Of a stretch of 64,000 bases of DNA, positions 62,300-64,000 are shown piece by piece. The notes beneath the pieces are model-generated. The model searched no databases. It was given only the letters and a program-made list of their open reading frames with translations, and was not told the DNA's origin. The position numbers and the translations under genes were made by a program. The first letter of the stretch is position 1; every line of letters starts with the position of its first letter. Source of the DNA: DATFVA01 sp963711455 (GTDB lineage: Bacteria; Bacteroidota; Ignavibacteria; Ignavibacteriales; Ignavibacteriaceae); assembly GCA_963711455.1 (NCBI GenBank), contig CAVQEH010000004.1, positions 682,001 through 746,000 of the forward strand, written 5' to 3'.

Positions 62300-62563
62300 A
62301 TGAATAAATTTATGGTAATGTCGTCTCATACTGCTGAAGACTGTAATATGGCGATAAAGCAGTTCAGTAAATATAATGCCGGTTTTCTAACCCACTTCGA
62401 ATGGGGATGTTTGGACGATGACCACACGGCATATGCAATTGTTGAAGCAGAAAGTCATGAAAATGCAAAGATGACAGTACCCACTCTCCTCAGAGATAGA
62501 ACAAGGGTTATAAGGCTTACGACCTTTGATCCGATGAAAACAGAAGACCCGATTCATAAGTGA
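62300..62563 (+). CDS. Small DUF4242-like protein after the redox two-component operon
   Basis: An 87-residue protein with FMVMSSHTAEDCNMAIKQF and LTHFEWGCLDDDHTAYAIVEAES, an alpha-beta fold of the ferredoxin-like barrel type (in the style of DUF4242/GYD proteins). TTGAGG precedes the ATG. It starts 54 bases after the TrxR-like fusion and is probably in the same transcript. Function unknown. Confidence 0.65.
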   Translation: MNKFMVMSSHTAEDCNMAIKQFSKYNAGFLTHFEWGCLDDDHTAYAIVEAESHENAKMTVPTLLRDRTRVIRLTTFDPMKTEDPIHK

Positions 62564-62669
62564 TTTAATTTTACCTGAACTGTATAATTGTTGATAGAAC
62601 TTTTAATTTATATCTGCTTCAGAGTCTGTATGAATTAAAAAGGCAGGTAAACGGATTCGTCTATATTTA

Positions 62670-62954
62670 TTAAATCAGTACGTCTCTTATCGATTCGGTT
62701 TTATCAAAAACTGATTTTGCAAACGGGCACAGCGGAATAATTTTAATTTTATTCTCTCTTGCAAACTCAACAATAAACATTAGTATTTTTTTGCCAATGC
62801 TCTGTCCGTGGTAGGCATCATCCACCTCAGTATGATCTAAAATCATCCGGGTGTTACCCATAGAAGTATAGAATATGCTGCCCGCTGTTTTATTGTCATC
62901 CATAGCAGAAAAACGACCCTTTGTACCTTCTTTAATTTGTTTTATCTCAATCAT
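62670..62954 (-). CDS. GNAT-like N-acetyltransferase, short form
   Basis: A 94-residue protein of the short GNAT type (YidJ/GCN5-like, Pfam 'acetyltransferase' small domain). It has MILDHTEVDDAYHGQSIGKKILMFIVEFARENKIKIIPLCPFAKSVF, where the pyrophosphate-binding loop normally Q/RxxGxG/A is YHGQSIGKK and the final PxCPFA motif is typical. It acetylates an unknown small molecule or protein. It follows a divergent ferredoxin gene by one base, so the two are an operon. Confidence 0.88.
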   Translation of the reverse strand: MIEIKQIKEGTKGRFSAMDDNKTAGSIFYTSMGNTRMILDHTEVDDAYHGQSIGKKILMFIVEFARENKIKIIPLCPFAKSVFDKTESIRDVLI

Positions 62955-62955
62955 A

Positions 62956-63165
62956 TTATTTTTCCTTTATGCTTAGTGCACCGGATGGACATTTGGCAAC
63001 CTGGTTAATTATTTCTTCTGATGTGGCATTTTCAGGTTTAATCCACGGGTGTACTTTTGTATTATAAACTTTCGGCAAAGTTTTTACACACACACCGGAA
63101 TGCTGACACAATTTCGGCTGCCAGACAATTGTTATCTCGCCATTGGGATACTCTTTCCGTTCCAT
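62956..63165 (-). CDS. Divergent mono-cluster 4Fe-4S protein (Fer4_19 type)
   Basis: A 69-residue protein with Cys20, His22, Cys26 (CQHSGVC) and Cys59 in KCPSGALS, the pattern of the divergent 4Fe-4S mono-cluster family in which one Cys is replaced by His. It is small and probably an electron carrier or a subunit. The downstream GNAT gene follows one base after its stop codon, a pairing seen in other bacteria. The start is supported by its compact length; the partner redox enzyme is unknown. Confidence 0.88.
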   Translation of the reverse strand: MERKEYPNGEITIVWQPKLCQHSGVCVKTLPKVYNTKVHPWIKPENATSEEIINQVAKCPSGALSIKEK

Positions 63166-63291
63166 ATATTTTTTCTTTCAGATAATATTTAATTCTCTTT
63201 ACCATACCTCATCGTACTTTCTAAAGATAACAATTAAAACTGTAAAGCGGGAATAATCACGCTCTACAGATAAGAGCGCATAGTTGTGGTT

Positions 63292-64000
63292 TTAATTCTT
63301 TCTTTCCAGCGGAATTATTTCGAGATTCATAATTTCAGTTCCTCTTAAAACTTGCAATTCTGCCTTAACTCCTACCTGTGTTTCGGTAAGCATTTTATGG
63401 AGATCATCTATTCCGGTTATAGGCTTATTGTTAAAGGAAATAATCCTGTCGCCTTCAAGCACACTGGCTTTTTCTGCAGGACTATTCTGTTCAACATTAA
63501 TTACCATTATACTTTTAGATGAGGGAAGATTGTAGTGGTAAACAATTCTCCTGTGTATCGGAGCATCCTGTCCTGCAATACCGATGAAGCTTCGTTTAAT
63601 TTTTCCATCCTTAATAAGTTTTGCAGCAACAAACTTTGCAGTGTTTATAGCAGTCGCAAAACAGATATTCTGCGCCGGAAGAATTGCCGCAGTATTAACA
63701 CCTATAACCTCTCCCCGGGAATTAACAAGTGGTCCTCCGGAATTACCCGGGTTCAGTGCGGCATCCGTTTGTATAACATTATCGATTAAACGTCCCGTAT
63801 TTGATCGCAGCGATCTTCCAAGTGCGCTTACTACTCCTGCCGTTACAGTTGCCTGGAAGCCGTAAGGATTTCCTATTGCAATTACAAGCTCACCGGTTTT
63901 TATTTTTGAAGAATCACCGAACATTACAGGGGTAATTCCGGGTGAATCTATTCTTATAACGGCAAGGTCTGTATCAGGATCATCACCGATTACATCGGCA
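63292..64000 (-). CDS. HtrA/DegP-type serine protease, C-terminal part (5' truncated by window)
   Basis: The frame runs to the window edge, so the N-terminal signal and first part of the protease domain lie outside. The visible 236 residues start in the trypsin-like domain with the catalytic Asp in DTDLAVIRID and the Ser in ALNPGNSGGPLVNSRGEVIG. One PDZ domain (about the last 100 residues, with SPAEKASVLEGDRIISFNNKPI) follows. The His of the triad is beyond the edge. These proteases handle misfolded envelope proteins in the periplasm. An internal Met at 63924 would start mid-domain and is not the true start. One PDZ suggests a DegS-like or short HtrA form. Confidence 0.93.
   Translation of the reverse strand, partial: ADVIGDDPDTDLAVIRIDSPGITPVMFGDSSKIKTGELVIAIGNPYGFQATVTAGVVSALGRSLRSNTGRLIDNVIQTDAALNPGNSGGPLVNSRGEVIGVNTAAILPAQNICFATAINTAKFVAAKLIKDGKIKRSFIGIAGQDAPIHRRIVYHYNLPSSKSIMVINVEQNSPAEKASVLEGDRIISFNNKPITGIDDLHKMLTETQVGVKAELQVLRGTEIMNLEIIPLERKN

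Overview
The window reads like chromosome of an AT-rich, Gram-negative member of the Bacteroidota/Chlorobi assemblage, most likely Ignavibacteria. Five predicted secreted proteins end in the type IX secretion sorting signature built around QNYPNPFNP, in the style typical of Ignavibacteria, and many lipoproteins carry a Cys lipobox. This placement is an inference from protein style. No rRNA or tRNA gene and no CRISPR array were seen.

Layout. 1-13.6 kb: the 3' end of dnaA, then a housekeeping and envelope mixture (MFS transporter, cupin, MsrA lipoprotein, cytochrome c lipoprotein, adhesin-like head GIN protein, DinB/YfiT enzyme, coiled-coil membrane protein plus lipoprotein, RsbRD-type domain protein, ECF sigma factor with a small membrane protein, beta-CASP RNase-like protein, RHH/SPFH cluster). 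13.7-20.5 kb: small membrane and periplasmic proteins, a permease with universal-stress domains overlapping an MscS-related helix protein, an SPW protein and an F420-type reductase. 20.6-23.3 kb: two T9SS cargo proteins. 23.4-27.8 kb: a minus-strand group with hemG, hemB, a YjbR protein, an internally duplicated periplasmic protein and an aldo/keto reductase. 28.0-33.1 kb: two T9SS cargo genes and ppk2, all three with reading-frame lesions. 33.3-40.9 kb: the main heme operon, transcribed leftward as hemX-like, hemA, hemC, lipoprotein gene, tetR-hemD fusion, hemE, hemN. 41-52.4 kb: prohibitin-like protein, LVIVD-repeat T9SS protein, thymidine phosphorylase, aspS, Mut7-C protein, metallophosphoesterase, MscS channel, a HisH-like protein without its nucleophile, a cupin. 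52.6-58 kb: a PaiB-like flavoprotein followed by an accessory island (DNA methyltransferase, DGQHR protein, unknown protein; degenerate tandem repeat; SLATT-Nudix pair). 58-64 kb: small proteins, a cNMP-domain histidine kinase with a response regulator/TrxR-like fusion, a GNAT protein, a divergent ferredoxin and the 3' part of an HtrA protease gene.

How they work together. The two heme clusters together encode the steps from glutamyl-tRNA to protoporphyrin IX except hemL, with an oxygen-independent HemN. The heme operon also contains a TetR-family regulator fused to uroporphyrinogen-III synthase, a possible built-in feedback device and the most unusual gene architecture here. The best candidate for an undescribed conflict system is the methyltransferase-DGQHR-unknown cassette at 53.6-56.5 kb. 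Four frame lesions lie within about 2.3 kb (30.15-32.48 kb), so that stretch is either decaying or has poor consensus sequence.
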